A DNA stretch of 64,000 nt from positions 62,001 to 126,000 of the forward strand of contig CAYSWA010000003.1 in NCBI GenBank assembly GCA_964434535.1. Direction: 5' to 3'. Source of the stretch: SM23-32 sp964434535. GTDB taxonomy: Bacteria; Planctomycetota; Brocadiia; SM23-32. Under the pieces are notes generated by a model. That model saw only the letters and a list, made by a program, of their open reading frames with translations. It made no database searches and was not told the origin of the DNA. Shown piece by piece: positions 48,788 to 56,943 of this stretch. Position numbers and translations under genes: made by a program. Within the stretch, counting starts at the first letter, position 1; each line of letters starts with the position of its first letter.

Positions 48788-49517
48788 CCCCTTCCTCCTC
48801 CGAGGGCGTCGCCGGGCGGGAGCGCATCAGCTTCTTCAGCTCCTCGGCGATCCAGTGTTCGGCCTTGGAGAGGCAGAACGGCCCGTGGCCCGGGTAGAGC
48901 ACGTCGGGCGGGTCCTCCAGCAGGGCGGTCAACGTCTGGAAGTAGGCGTCGTGGTCGTAGTCGGGCCGGTCGCGGAACTGCTCCAGGCGGGGCGAGCGGA
49001 CGGCGTCGCCGCAGAACAGCATGCGCCGGCGCGCCTGGACGATCGCGTAGCCGGTCGAGTCGGCGCAGTGGCCGGGCAGGGCGACGGCGCGGATGGGGCA
49101 GTTGCCCACGGTGATCTCCTCGCCCGGGGCGATCCGGGTGACCTCCTGCACGGGAACGAAGCGGCGGTGGTAGTGGTAGGCGGCGGTGGCGAGGCCGCCT
49201 TCCCCCACGGCGGGCGCCGTCAGGGGGCCGGCGACGATCTCGACGCCGTTCCTACGCAGGTCCTCGGCGGCGCCGGCGTGCGGCAGGTGGGCGTGGGTGA
49301 GCAGCACGTGGCTGAGGTCGCGGAACTGGAACTCCATCTCCTCCAGGTTCTCCAGGATGCCGGGCAGGCTCTCCCCGCAGCCGCAGTCGATCATCACCAG
49401 CGTGTCGCCCGTGTCGATCAGGTAGGTGTTGCAGTCATTGGCGGGCCAGTCCAGGTAGACCATGTTGAAGTCCTGCCCGCCGAGCAGGAAGACGCGTCCC
49501 AACAGTCGCATGCCCAT
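48777..49517 (-). CDS. Metallo-beta-lactamase-fold hydrolase with non-canonical metal motif
   Basis: A 246-residue MBL-fold protein. The first motif, normally HxHxDH, reads HAHLPH (75-80), so the site-2 Asp is Pro79. Other ligands are present: His150 in ALPGHCADS, Asp171 in LFCGDAV and His211 in YPGHGPF. It may bind a single metal or use a different geometry. The substrate is unknown; folD overlaps its end, suggesting a link to one-carbon metabolism (for example a thioester or formyl derivative), which is speculation. The C-terminus is acidic (SEEEGDDG). A promoter lies just upstream. Confidence 0.85.
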   Translation of the reverse strand: MGMRLLGRVFLLGGQDFNMVYLDWPANDCNTYLIDTGDTLVMIDCGCGESLPGILENLEEMEFQFRDLSHVLLTHAHLPHAGAAEDLRRNGVEIVAGPLTAPAVGEGGLATAAYHYHRRFVPVQEVTRIAPGEEITVGNCPIRAVALPGHCADSTGYAIVQARRRMLFCGDAVRSPRLEQFRDRPDYDHDAYFQTLTALLEDPPDVLYPGHGPFCLSKAEHWIAEELKKLMRSRPATPSEEEGDDG

Positions 49518-49576
49518 GGTTGCCTGCCTCGCCAGGGGGCTGGGGGGCGCACGAGGGACCGGGGCCGTCGAGGGGC

Positions 49577-49605
49577 ATTTGAGCCGCTGAGGGGGCGGAT
49601 GTCAA
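49577..49605 (-). promoter_or_regulatory. Promoter for MBL hydrolase-folD operon
   Basis: Minus strand: TTGACA (49605-49600), 17-base spacer, TCAAAT (49582-49577). The predicted leader is about 50 bases. Confidence 0.7.
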
Positions 49606-49677
49606 GCGGTGCCGGGCGGCCCCGGCGGGCCTACCTCGCGCAGAGGGCGCCGCAGGGAAGGATGAAGGCAACGGCAC

Positions 49678-49733
49678 TCCCCTCGTTCTCGTCGTCGTCG
49701 TCGTTCTCGTTCTCGTCCTCGGCCGTTGACGTG
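49678..49733. repeat. CTCGTC-type repeat, distant copy
   Basis: CCCTCGTTCTCGTCGTCGTCG followed by CGTTCTCGTTCTCGTCCTCGG. Same composition and orientation as the copies at 9366 and 10888, but 37 kb away. Confidence 0.7.
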
Positions 49734-49778
49734 GCCGTTCGTGGTGCCCGTGGTGCCGTTGTGGTCATCGTTGCTGCC

Positions 49779-49807
49779 TTGCGCGGGGGCCGGGGGGCGG
49801 CTATAAT
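49779..49807 (+). promoter_or_regulatory. Promoter for the 102-residue hypothetical gene
   Basis: TTGCGC (49779-49784), 17-base spacer, perfect TATAAT (49802-49807). The weak -35 box is offset by the consensus -10 box. Confidence 0.65.
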
Positions 49808-49885
49808 CGAGGGGTTCGCGGCGGGGGGCGCTGCGGCGAGGTATGCGGCAGTGCTGCAACCCTGTGTTGCCGAAGGACTTAAGGC

Positions 49886-50194
49886 ATGGCAGCGAAGGCG
49901 CGAGAGGAAGGCCCGGGCGACGCCGATGCGGCCCGGCCCGAGGACGAGGCGCCCCACGGGGGCTCGCTCGTGCCGTTCCGCGGCGTGCCGGGGATCGCCC
50001 CGGGCATCCAGGCGTTCCGCCGCGGCGACGTGATCCTCTACACCGTGCGCGGCGAGCCCGAGAAGGTCCAGGAGCTGATGGAGCGCCTCGACGCCCAGGG
50101 TGTGGGCGAGGTGGCCGCGCTGATTACTCATCGGACCGACGAGGGCCCGGGCGCGGCGCTGCCGCCCGAGGGCGCCGCGCAAGAGGAAGGGTGA
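49886..50194 (+). CDS. Hypothetical protein, 102 residues
   Basis: I do not recognise a family. The ATG at 49886 has AAGG upstream and a perfect TATAAT about 80 bases before it, which supports a real gene. The first 25 residues and the last 17 are low complexity (Ala, Glu, Gly, Pro). The middle (LVPFRGVPGIAPGIQAFRRG, 28-47, then VILYTVRGEPEKVQELMERL) looks like a small folded domain with a possible beta-beta-alpha order. It converges on ruvC with a 16-base gap. No signal peptide or membrane segment is seen. Confidence 0.65.
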   Translation: MAAKAREEGPGDADAARPEDEAPHGGSLVPFRGVPGIAPGIQAFRRGDVILYTVRGEPEKVQELMERLDAQGVGEVAALITHRTDEGPGAALPPEGAAQEEG

Positions 50195-50210
50195 ACGCGC
50201 CGGCCGCCTC

Positions 50211-50687
50211 TCAGAGCGGGCTGGCCACGCGGTGGAAGTGGCAGATGGCGATGGCCAGGGCGTCGGCGGCGTCCTCCGGGTGCGGCGCCTCGGGCAGGCC
50301 GAGGATGGCCCGCACCATCTGCTGCACCTGCGACTTGTGCGCGCGGCCGTTGCCCACCACGGACTTCTTGACCTCGGCGGGGGCGTACTCGACCACGTCG
50401 CATCCGCGCTGCGCCGCCGCCAGGAGGGCCACTCCGCGACCCTCGCCGATCTTGAGCGCCGTGCGCACGTTCTTGCCGTAGAAGGCCCCTTCGACGGCCA
50501 CAACGTCCGGCCCGAAGCGCTCCATCACCTCGCGCAGTCCGGCGAAGATGGCCGCCAACCGCTCCGGCAGGTCGCCGGCCGGGCCGCGCAGCGCGCCGTA
50601 GTCCACTGCGCGGGCCTGCGAGCCGTCGGTCTCGATCACGCCGTAGCCGCAGACCTGGGTGCCGGGGTCGATGCCGAGGATCCTCAT
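50211..50687 (-). CDS. ruvC: Crossover junction endodeoxyribonuclease RuvC
   Basis: Resolves Holliday junctions. The 158 residues have the acidic catalytic set Asp7 (GIDPGT), Glu66 (VEGAFYGKN), Asp139 and Asp142 (PEDAADALAIAICH), plus YAPAEVKKSVVGNGRAHKSQ near 101-120. The ATG overlaps the dnaE stop (ATGA), so it is probably translated by coupling. ruvA and ruvB are not in the window. Confidence 0.97.
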   Translation of the reverse strand: MRILGIDPGTQVCGYGVIETDGSQARAVDYGALRGPAGDLPERLAAIFAGLREVMERFGPDVVAVEGAFYGKNVRTALKIGEGRGVALLAAAQRGCDVVEYAPAEVKKSVVGNGRAHKSQVQQMVRAILGLPEAPHPEDAADALAIAICHFHRVASPL

Positions 50688-53600
50688 CGGGCGCGCCTCC
50701 CCGCCGGGGATCGGGCCGGGGGAGGGTCGTTGCGGCTCATCGCGAAGGTGACCCGCCCCCCGCCGACCAGCTCCTCCAGGCGCACTGCCAGGCGTTCGGA
50801 CGGCTCGACCTTGGTCCCGTTGCCCACGCGGGCGCGGAGCCGAAACGCCTCTCCCTCCAGGTCTACGAAGACCGGCGCGGCCCCCCTCGTCTCACCCAGC
50901 ACGTCGCGCAGGCCCTGCCAGAGCTCGGCGTCGGCCTCTTCGGCCGGCACCTGTACGCGAACCGAGCGAGCGCGGGCCTTCTCGAACGGGACGACCTCGT
51001 CGACGATGACCGAGGTGCCGCGGGTGTGGCTGAGGCGGCCGGCGAAGAAGAGCACCTCGCCCTCCTGGACCAGCTCGCGGAACTGCTCGTAGGTGCGGGG
51101 GAAGAGCACGGCCTCGAAGGAGTTGCGCACGTCGAGCACCTTGAGCACGGCCATCGGGTCCTTGTTGCGCGTGGTGCGGCGGCGCAGCTTCTCGACCAGG
51201 CCGCCCATGACCACCTCGGCGCCGTCGGGGAGCTTGGCCAGGCCGTCGCTGGTGGCCGTGCAGAAGCGCCTGAGGCGGGCGCGGTGCTCCACCAGGGGGT
51301 CGTAGCGCACGTAGAGGCCGAGCGCTTCGCTCTCCTGGCGGGCCAGCTCCTGCTGGCTCAGGGGCGGCACCTCGGGCAGGTTGGCGGCCATGCGCCTTTC
51401 GGGGTCTTCCTCCTGGATGGCGCCGAAGAGCGATTTCTGCCCGCTCAGGCGGTTGCGGCGCGCGCGTTGGCCGACCTGGATGGCGGTCTCGAGCAGGGCC
51501 GCCTGCTGGGCACGCGTGCCGGGCAGGTTGTCGAAGCAGCCGGCCTTCAGCAGGGCCTCCAGCGCGGCCCGTGTGACCTCGTGGGGGTCGACCCGCTCGC
51601 AGAAGTCGAACAGGCTGGCAAACGGGCCCCCTTCGCTGCGCGCCTCGATGACGCATTCGATGGCGCGGGCGCCGACGTTTTTGACCGCCCCGAGCCCGAA
51701 ACGCAGCCGCCCCTCGCCGCGGGGGGTGAAGTCGGCCCGGCTCTCGTTGATGTCGGGCGGCAGGACCTCGATGCCGAGCTTGCCGCACTCCTCCATCAGG
51801 GCGACGACCTGGTCGGTCTTGCCCATCTCGATCGAGATGCTGGCGGCCATGAACTCGGTGGGGAAGTGGGCCTTCAGGTAGGCGGTGATGAAGGCCAGGA
51901 AGGCGTAGACGCTGGTGTGCGCCTTGTTGAAGCCGTAGCCGGCGAAGTGCAGGATCAGGGCGAACATCTCCTCGGCCGTCTCGCGCTCCAGCCCCCGCTC
52001 GGCGGCGCCCGCCACGAACTCCTCGTGGTAGCGGCGGATCACGCCCTCGTTTTTCTTGCTGACGGCCTTGATCATGGTATAGGCGTCGGCCATGCTCATC
52101 CCGGCCACCTGGTTGACGATGTGCATGATCTGTTCCTGGTAGACGATCACGCCGTAGGTGGGCTTCAGGATCGGCTCGAGCGAGGGGTGCAGGTAGGTGA
52201 TCTCGGCGCGGCCGTGGCGGCGGTTGATGAAGTCCTCCACCATCCCGCTCTGCAGGGGGCCGGGGCGATAGAGGGCGACGGCGGCGATCAGGTCCTCGAT
52301 GCAGTTCGGCTCCAGGCGGCGCAGCAGCCGCCGCATGCCCGCGCTGCCGAGCTGGAAGACGCCCTGGGTCAGGCCGCCGGTGATCAGCTCGTAGGTGGCG
52401 GGGTCGCCGGTGGGCAGCTTGTTCACGTCCAGGTCGGGGGGCTCTTTGCCCTCCTGGCGGATGATCTCGACCGTCTTGGCGATGATGGTCAGGGTGGAGA
52501 GGCCCAGGAAGTCCATCTTCAGCATGCCCATGGCGGCCAGGTCGTCCATGGTCCACTGCGTCATGGCCTCGCCGTTGCTCAGCTTGCACAGGGGGACCAT
52601 CTCCCAGAGCGGCCGGTCGCCGATGACCACGCCGGCCGCGTGCGTGCTGGCGTGGCGGGGCAGGCCCTCCAGCTGGCGGGCGTAGTCGAGCAGGCGGGCC
52701 ACTTCCTCGTCCTCGGCGGCCATCTTCCGCAGCTCGGGCGCCTGCTCCAGGCCGTCCTCCAGGCCCTGGCGGGGGCCCTGGGGCAGCAGCTTGGCGATGC
52801 CGTCCACCTTCTTCAGCTCCATGGCGAGCACGCGGCCCACGTCGCGCACGCAGTTGCGGGCGCGTAGCGTGCCGAAGGTGATGATCTGCGCGGTGCTCTC
52901 GGGGCCGTAGCGGCGCCGCACGTAGTCGATGACCTCGCCCCGGCGCTGCTCGCAGAGGTCGATGTCGATGTCCGGCGGCTCCTTGCGCTCCACGTCGAGC
53001 AGTCGGCTGAAGATCAGCCCGTAGTCCATCGGGTTCAGCCCCGTCATGCCGAGCGCGTGGGCGACCAGGCTGCCCGCGCCGCTGCCGCGCATGCCGACGG
53101 GGATGTCGTTCTCGCGCGCGAAGCGCACGAAGTCCCAGCAGATCAGGAAGTAGTCGACGTAGCCCGTCTGCTCGATGGTGTCCAGCTCGTACTCGAGCCG
53201 TTCGCGCATCTCCTCGCAGAGCTCGCCGTAGCGCTCGCGCAGCCCCTCGGTGGCGAGCCTGCGCAGCAGGGCGGGGTTCTCATCCGGGGAGGCGTCCTCG
53301 TGGTGGAAGGCGGGGTACTTGCGCGAGTCGTCCAGCTCGACCTCGCACATCCGGGCGATGCGCGCCGTGTTGGCCAGCGCTTCGGGCAGATGCGGGAAGG
53401 CCGCCGCCATCTCCTCGGGGCTCTTGAAGTAGATCTGGTCGGTGCTCATGCGGAAGCGGTCCGGCTCGTCCAGCGTCGCCCGCGTGTTGATGCACAGCAG
53501 CACGTCGTGCCAGCTCCGGTCGTCGGCCTCCAGGTAGTGGCAGTCGTTGGTTGCCACCAGGGGGATGCCCATCCGCCGCGCCAGCTCGACCGAGGGGCCG

Positions 53601-54169
53601 AGCACGCGGCTCTGCTCCTCCAGGCCGTGGTCCTGGAGCTCGACGTAGAACCGCTCGGGGCCGAACAGGTCGCGCAGGTCGCCCAGCCAGGCGGCCGCCT
53701 CGTCCTCGGCGCCGGCCAGCAGAAGCTGGTTGGAGCGGCTGTGCAGGCATCCGCTGAGGCAGATCAGGCCCTCGGCGCAGTCCTCCAGCAGCGCATAGTC
53801 GATGCGGGGCTTGTAGTAGAGCCCCTCCAGGTAGGCCAGGCTCGACATCTTCAGCAGGTTGGCGTAGCCGGCCTGGTCGGCCGCCAGGAAGGTGAGGTGG
53901 AACAGCTCCTGCCCCCCGCGCACGTGCTCGCGCGCTCGGCGGTCGCCGCAGGTGAAGTAGCCCTCGTAGCCGATCAGGGGTTTGACGCCGCTGCGGCGCA
54001 TGGCCTGGTGGAACTCGACCGCGCCGTACATGTTGCCGTGGTCGGTGATGGCCACGGCGGGCATGCCCATCCGCGCGGCGGTCTCGGCCAGGCGATCGAT
54101 GCGGCAGGCGCCGTCCAGCAGGCTGTACTGCGTGTGCACGTGCAGGTGGCAGAACGTGTCCGACGGCAT
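50684..54169 (-). CDS. dnaE: DNA polymerase III subunit alpha
   Basis: Replicative polymerase, 1161 residues. N-terminal PHP domain (HLHVHTQYSLLDG, 8-20), catalytic palm with PDIDIDL (Asp402 and Asp404 region), then NKAHTSVYAFLAFITAYLKA, helix-hairpin-helix and a C-terminal OB domain (VVMGGLVEKLRRRTTRNKD). There is no proofreading exonuclease domain, so this is DnaE rather than PolC. The start at 54169 was chosen because the PHP domain begins there; the longer frame runs through the promoter. It is co-transcribed with ruvC. Confidence 0.97.
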   Translation of the reverse strand: MPSDTFCHLHVHTQYSLLDGACRIDRLAETAARMGMPAVAITDHGNMYGAVEFHQAMRRSGVKPLIGYEGYFTCGDRRAREHVRGGQELFHLTFLAADQAGYANLLKMSSLAYLEGLYYKPRIDYALLEDCAEGLICLSGCLHSRSNQLLLAGAEDEAAAWLGDLRDLFGPERFYVELQDHGLEEQSRVLGPSVELARRMGIPLVATNDCHYLEADDRSWHDVLLCINTRATLDEPDRFRMSTDQIYFKSPEEMAAAFPHLPEALANTARIARMCEVELDDSRKYPAFHHEDASPDENPALLRRLATEGLRERYGELCEEMRERLEYELDTIEQTGYVDYFLICWDFVRFARENDIPVGMRGSGAGSLVAHALGMTGLNPMDYGLIFSRLLDVERKEPPDIDIDLCEQRRGEVIDYVRRRYGPESTAQIITFGTLRARNCVRDVGRVLAMELKKVDGIAKLLPQGPRQGLEDGLEQAPELRKMAAEDEEVARLLDYARQLEGLPRHASTHAAGVVIGDRPLWEMVPLCKLSNGEAMTQWTMDDLAAMGMLKMDFLGLSTLTIIAKTVEIIRQEGKEPPDLDVNKLPTGDPATYELITGGLTQGVFQLGSAGMRRLLRRLEPNCIEDLIAAVALYRPGPLQSGMVEDFINRRHGRAEITYLHPSLEPILKPTYGVIVYQEQIMHIVNQVAGMSMADAYTMIKAVSKKNEGVIRRYHEEFVAGAAERGLERETAEEMFALILHFAGYGFNKAHTSVYAFLAFITAYLKAHFPTEFMAASISIEMGKTDQVVALMEECGKLGIEVLPPDINESRADFTPRGEGRLRFGLGAVKNVGARAIECVIEARSEGGPFASLFDFCERVDPHEVTRAALEALLKAGCFDNLPGTRAQQAALLETAIQVGQRARRNRLSGQKSLFGAIQEEDPERRMAANLPEVPPLSQQELARQESEALGLYVRYDPLVEHRARLRRFCTATSDGLAKLPDGAEVVMGGLVEKLRRRTTRNKDPMAVLKVLDVRNSFEAVLFPRTYEQFRELVQEGEVLFFAGRLSHTRGTSVIVDEVVPFEKARARSVRVQVPAEEADAELWQGLRDVLGETRGAAPVFVDLEGEAFRLRARVGNGTKVEPSERLAVRLEELVGGGRVTFAMSRNDPPPARSPAGRRAR

Positions 54170-54223
54170 CGTTGCCCTGGCGGTTCGAAGGCGAGCGGGG
54201 CGCCGGCCCGGCCGGCTGCCGCC

Positions 54224-54252
54224 ATTGTAGTGAGGGGCCGCCGGGCGGTCAA
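54224..54252 (-). promoter_or_regulatory. Promoter for dnaE-ruvC
   Basis: Minus strand: TTGACC (54252-54247), 17-base spacer, TACAAT (54229-54224), about 55 bases upstream of dnaE. It uncouples dnaE from the HD gene behind it. Repeat-like sequence (GGGACAGTGCCCGG on the minus strand) lies at about 54318-54347. Confidence 0.8.
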
Positions 54253-54362
54253 GCCGGGGCGCTCCGCCCTGCCGCTCCCCGGCGGGGGCTCCAAGACTCG
54301 AGACCCGAGACCCCGGAGCCGAAACCGGGCACTGTCCCCGAATCTCGTCGGCCCGGACCACT

Positions 54363-55667
54363 CTACCGGCCGGCGCGTTCGGCGGGCAGCTCGTTGGGCA
54401 GGCCGACGGCCTCCGCGCAGACCCGGCCCGCCCGCTCCGCGTCGGCCTCGACGCGCGGGCTCGCGAAGACGTAGAGCCGCCAGAGCTGCTCGTGCTGGTG
54501 CTTGAGGAGCTGGATCTCCTCGCTGTTCAGCTCCGAGAGCCTGGTGATGCGCCCCTCGGGCACGATCACCGGCACCTCCGCCTCCTTCAGGGCCATGCCG
54601 GCCGGAGCGCAGTAGACGGCGATGCGGTGCGGGTCGGCGCCGAGCTCGCGGGCGATCCGCGCCTCGGCCTCGCCCCGCGCGTCGCCCTCGTTGAGGTGGT
54701 AGCGGCGGACGGCCTCGGCGACGGCCTCCTCCCCGATGCGGCGGGTCACCATGTAGCAGCGCTTGAAGAGGCGGCGGGCGCGGAACTCGTCGAGCAGCTC
54801 CACGAGCGCCTCGTCGCCGGCGAAGCGCCGGCGCAGGTCATAGATGAGCGAGTCGTCGCTCAGCGCGCAGAGCTCGGCCTCGCTCAGTCCGCCCGCCATG
54901 GCGCGCTCGACGGCCTTGGAGATCATGACGCCGGCGGCCATCTTGGCGTGGTGGTAGTAGACGCGCTCGCTGAGCACGTAGCGGATGCGCAGCAGGTTGG
55001 TGACCTCGCTGAGGGCGTCGCGGCGGAACAGGCCGCCCTGCGACATGTCGAGCGCGAGCCGGCCGCCGGCGACGCGGAAGTAGTGGAAGACGCGCTCGTC
55101 GAACTCGTAGCTGAGGCCGCAGAAGTAGTTGTCCCGCTTGAGGTAGTCGAGCAGGTCGGCGCAGATGGTTCCGCTGACGATCTGGCGCAGGCATGCCTGC
55201 TCGGGGGGCAGCTCGCCGCCGGGGGCGAGGAGCTTCAGGGCGAGGCGGCCGGCCTCCGAGCGCCCGAGCAGATCGCCCAGCTCGCCCCGGCCGAGCAGCA
55301 GCTCGTAGCGCCGCTCGCTCTGGTCGTGGCGCGGCAGCAGGCGGCGCTCGTCCTCGAAGGTGTGGCCGAAGGGGATGTGGGTGACGTCGTGGACGAGCGA
55401 GGCGAGGAAGACGGCCCGCTGCTCCTGCTCGGAGAGCCCGCCGCCGCCGGAGTCGGCCATGCGCTCGACGATGCGCTTGGCCATCCAGCACGTGCCCAGG
55501 CAGTGCTCGAAGCGGGTGTGGTGCGCGCTGGGGTAGACGTAGTAGGCGGCGCCGAGCTGGCGAATGCCCCGCAGGCGCTGCATCTGGGGGGTGTCGATGG
55601 CGGCCATCTGCTCGGGGTCGAGGAAGATGTCCTTGTGCACGGCGTCGCGCAGCTTCCTGGCGTGCAT
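54363..55667 (-). CDS. HD-domain phosphohydrolase (dGTPase/SAMHD1-like)
   Basis: Metal-dependent phosphohydrolase, 434 residues. The HD ligands are His55 (TRFEHCLGT), His93-Asp94 (LVHDVTHIPFGH) and the distal Asp in CADLLDYLKRDNYFCGL. The N-terminal DPEQMAAIDTPQMQRLRGIRQ matches the dNTP triphosphohydrolase-like branch, so dNTP hydrolysis is plausible but substrate is unproven. The start at 55667 is five bases after the scpB stop; the longer frame overlaps scpB. It lies between scpB and dnaE, a fit with replication-linked nucleotide control. Confidence 0.88.
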   Translation of the reverse strand: MHARKLRDAVHKDIFLDPEQMAAIDTPQMQRLRGIRQLGAAYYVYPSAHHTRFEHCLGTCWMAKRIVERMADSGGGGLSEQEQRAVFLASLVHDVTHIPFGHTFEDERRLLPRHDQSERRYELLLGRGELGDLLGRSEAGRLALKLLAPGGELPPEQACLRQIVSGTICADLLDYLKRDNYFCGLSYEFDERVFHYFRVAGGRLALDMSQGGLFRRDALSEVTNLLRIRYVLSERVYYHHAKMAAGVMISKAVERAMAGGLSEAELCALSDDSLIYDLRRRFAGDEALVELLDEFRARRLFKRCYMVTRRIGEEAVAEAVRRYHLNEGDARGEAEARIARELGADPHRIAVYCAPAGMALKEAEVPVIVPEGRITRLSELNSEEIQLLKHQHEQLWRLYVFASPRVEADAERAGRVCAEAVGLPNELPAERAGR

Positions 55668-55672
55668 GACGG

Positions 55673-56263
55673 CTACCGCCCTTCCCCCTCGGCGGCGGGG
55701 CGGGCGACCCGTCCGAAGTCCCGGCGCCGGGGCAGGTCCTTCAGCGACTTGAGCCCGAATGCCTCCAGGAACTGCCTCGTCGTCCCGTAGAGCAGCGGCC
55801 GCCCCAGCTCTTCGCTCTTGCCGGTGACGCGGATGAGGCGCTTCTCCACCAGCGAGCGCAGGATATGGCCGCACTGCACGCCCCGGATGTCCTCGACCTG
55901 TGCGCGCGTGATCGGCTGGCGGTAGGCGACGATGGCGAGCGTCTCCAGGGCGGCCTTGCTCAGCGTCTCCTGCTGCTGGCGGCTGTGGAGCCTGCTGACG
56001 TAGGGGGCGAACTCGGCGCGGGTCAAGAGCTGGAACCCCCCGGCCAGCTCCTCCACGGCGAAGGCGCGCCCGGCCGCCTCGTACTCCTCGCGCAGCTCCG
56101 CCACGATGCGCCGCGCCTGGTTGCCGTCCGCCGCGCCGGACAGCTCGGCCAGCCGGCCCGCCCCGATCGGCCGCGCCGAACTGAAAAGCAGCGCCTCGAT
56201 GACCCGCTTGACGTGCTCGGGCCCGTCAGCGCCGGCCTGCCCGCTGGGTGCCTCCTCGCTCAT
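55673..56263 (-). CDS. scpB: Segregation and condensation protein B
   Basis: Kleisin-associated subunit of the SMC-ScpAB condensin, with tandem winged helices. The 196 residues contain VIEALLFSSARPIGAGRLAEL (about 21-41), ETLAIVAYRQPITRAQVEDIRGV (109-131) and LGRPLLYGTTRQFLEAFGL near 153-171. scpA is not in the window. The ATG overlaps the rnfG stop (ATGA), so a chromosome-segregation gene is translationally coupled to a respiratory operon. Confidence 0.95.
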   Translation of the reverse strand: MSEEAPSGQAGADGPEHVKRVIEALLFSSARPIGAGRLAELSGAADGNQARRIVAELREEYEAAGRAFAVEELAGGFQLLTRAEFAPYVSRLHSRQQQETLSKAALETLAIVAYRQPITRAQVEDIRGVQCGHILRSLVEKRLIRVTGKSEELGRPLLYGTTRQFLEAFGLKSLKDLPRRRDFGRVARPAAEGEGR

Positions 56264-56943
56264 CCGCCGTATGCCTCCTCGGTCGCCTCGATGGTCCGGG
56301 TCACGGCCTCGCGCACGGCCCGCACGGCCGCATTGCTGGTGATGGTGGCGCCGGTGATCGCCTCCACCTGTCCGGCTGCGGGGAGTTCTGCCGGCAGATC
56401 GGACAGGCGCAGTCCGCTGAACTGCTCCTGGAACCAGGGCCGCTTCGGCGGCCCGTCCGCCGGCTCCGCCCCGGCGAGCTTGCCCCAGAGGCTCACGTCC
56501 TTCTCCACGGCCTTGATGTTCTCGCCCAGGCCGGGGGTCTCCTGGCTGGCCACGACGGCCACGGCGCGGATGCGGGGGTCGGGGCCGACCGGCGCGCCGG
56601 GCGCCCGTCCCTGCACGGAAACGAGCACCTTGATCACGCTGCTGTAGCCCTTGGCGGTGCCCACGGCGGCGTAGAGGGGCACGGGGCCGGCGCGGCTGAG
56701 GTAGACCTTCTGCTCCTCGGGCGTGCCGGCCGGGTAGTGGCCGACCACGTCGTAGCCCTCGGCCTCGCCGAGGACGAGCGCCAGCGTCTCGCGGAAGACG
56801 CTCTGCGCCTTCGCCTCGATCTCGTCCTGCATGCGCCAGTAGAGCAGGCCGACGCCGGCGCCGCTTCCGAGGCAGATGGCGGCCAGGATCAGTATCCCGG
56901 CGGCGAGCTTGCTCTGCTGCGTCCTTTGCGCGGCGTCGCTCAT
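56260..56943 (-). CDS. rnfG: Rnf complex subunit G (FMN-binding)
   Basis: Membrane-anchored flavoprotein of the ion-translocating ferredoxin:NAD oxidoreductase. The 227 residues have one N-terminal membrane helix (about 12-36), a periplasmic domain with SQETPGLGENIKA, and the C-terminal flavinylation motif ITGATITSNAAV (196-207) where Thr202 would carry FMN. The start overlaps the rnfD stop (ATGA). Confidence 0.95.
   Translation of the reverse strand: MSDAAQRTQQSKLAAGILILAAICLGSGAGVGLLYWRMQDEIEAKAQSVFRETLALVLGEAEGYDVVGHYPAGTPEEQKVYLSRAGPVPLYAAVGTAKGYSSVIKVLVSVQGRAPGAPVGPDPRIRAVAVVASQETPGLGENIKAVEKDVSLWGKLAGAEPADGPPKRPWFQEQFSGLRLSDLPAELPAAGQVEAITGATITSNAAVRAVREAVTRTIEATEEAYGG

Larger units (their letters stand above)
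49518..49885. other. Gene-free stretch with two divergent promoters and a CTCGTC-type repeat
   Basis: This 368-base gap holds the minus-strand promoter (49577-49605), a CTCGTT/CTCGTC-rich repeat (49678-49733) followed by GTGGTGCC units up to about 49765, and the plus-strand promoter (49779-49807). Open frames across it are low complexity; I see no gene. Confidence 0.7.

Noticed and set aside
49602..49859. Arg/Glu-rich open frames in the 49.5-49.9 kb gap
   Set aside because: They are translations of the CTCGTC-type repeat with no initiation signals.
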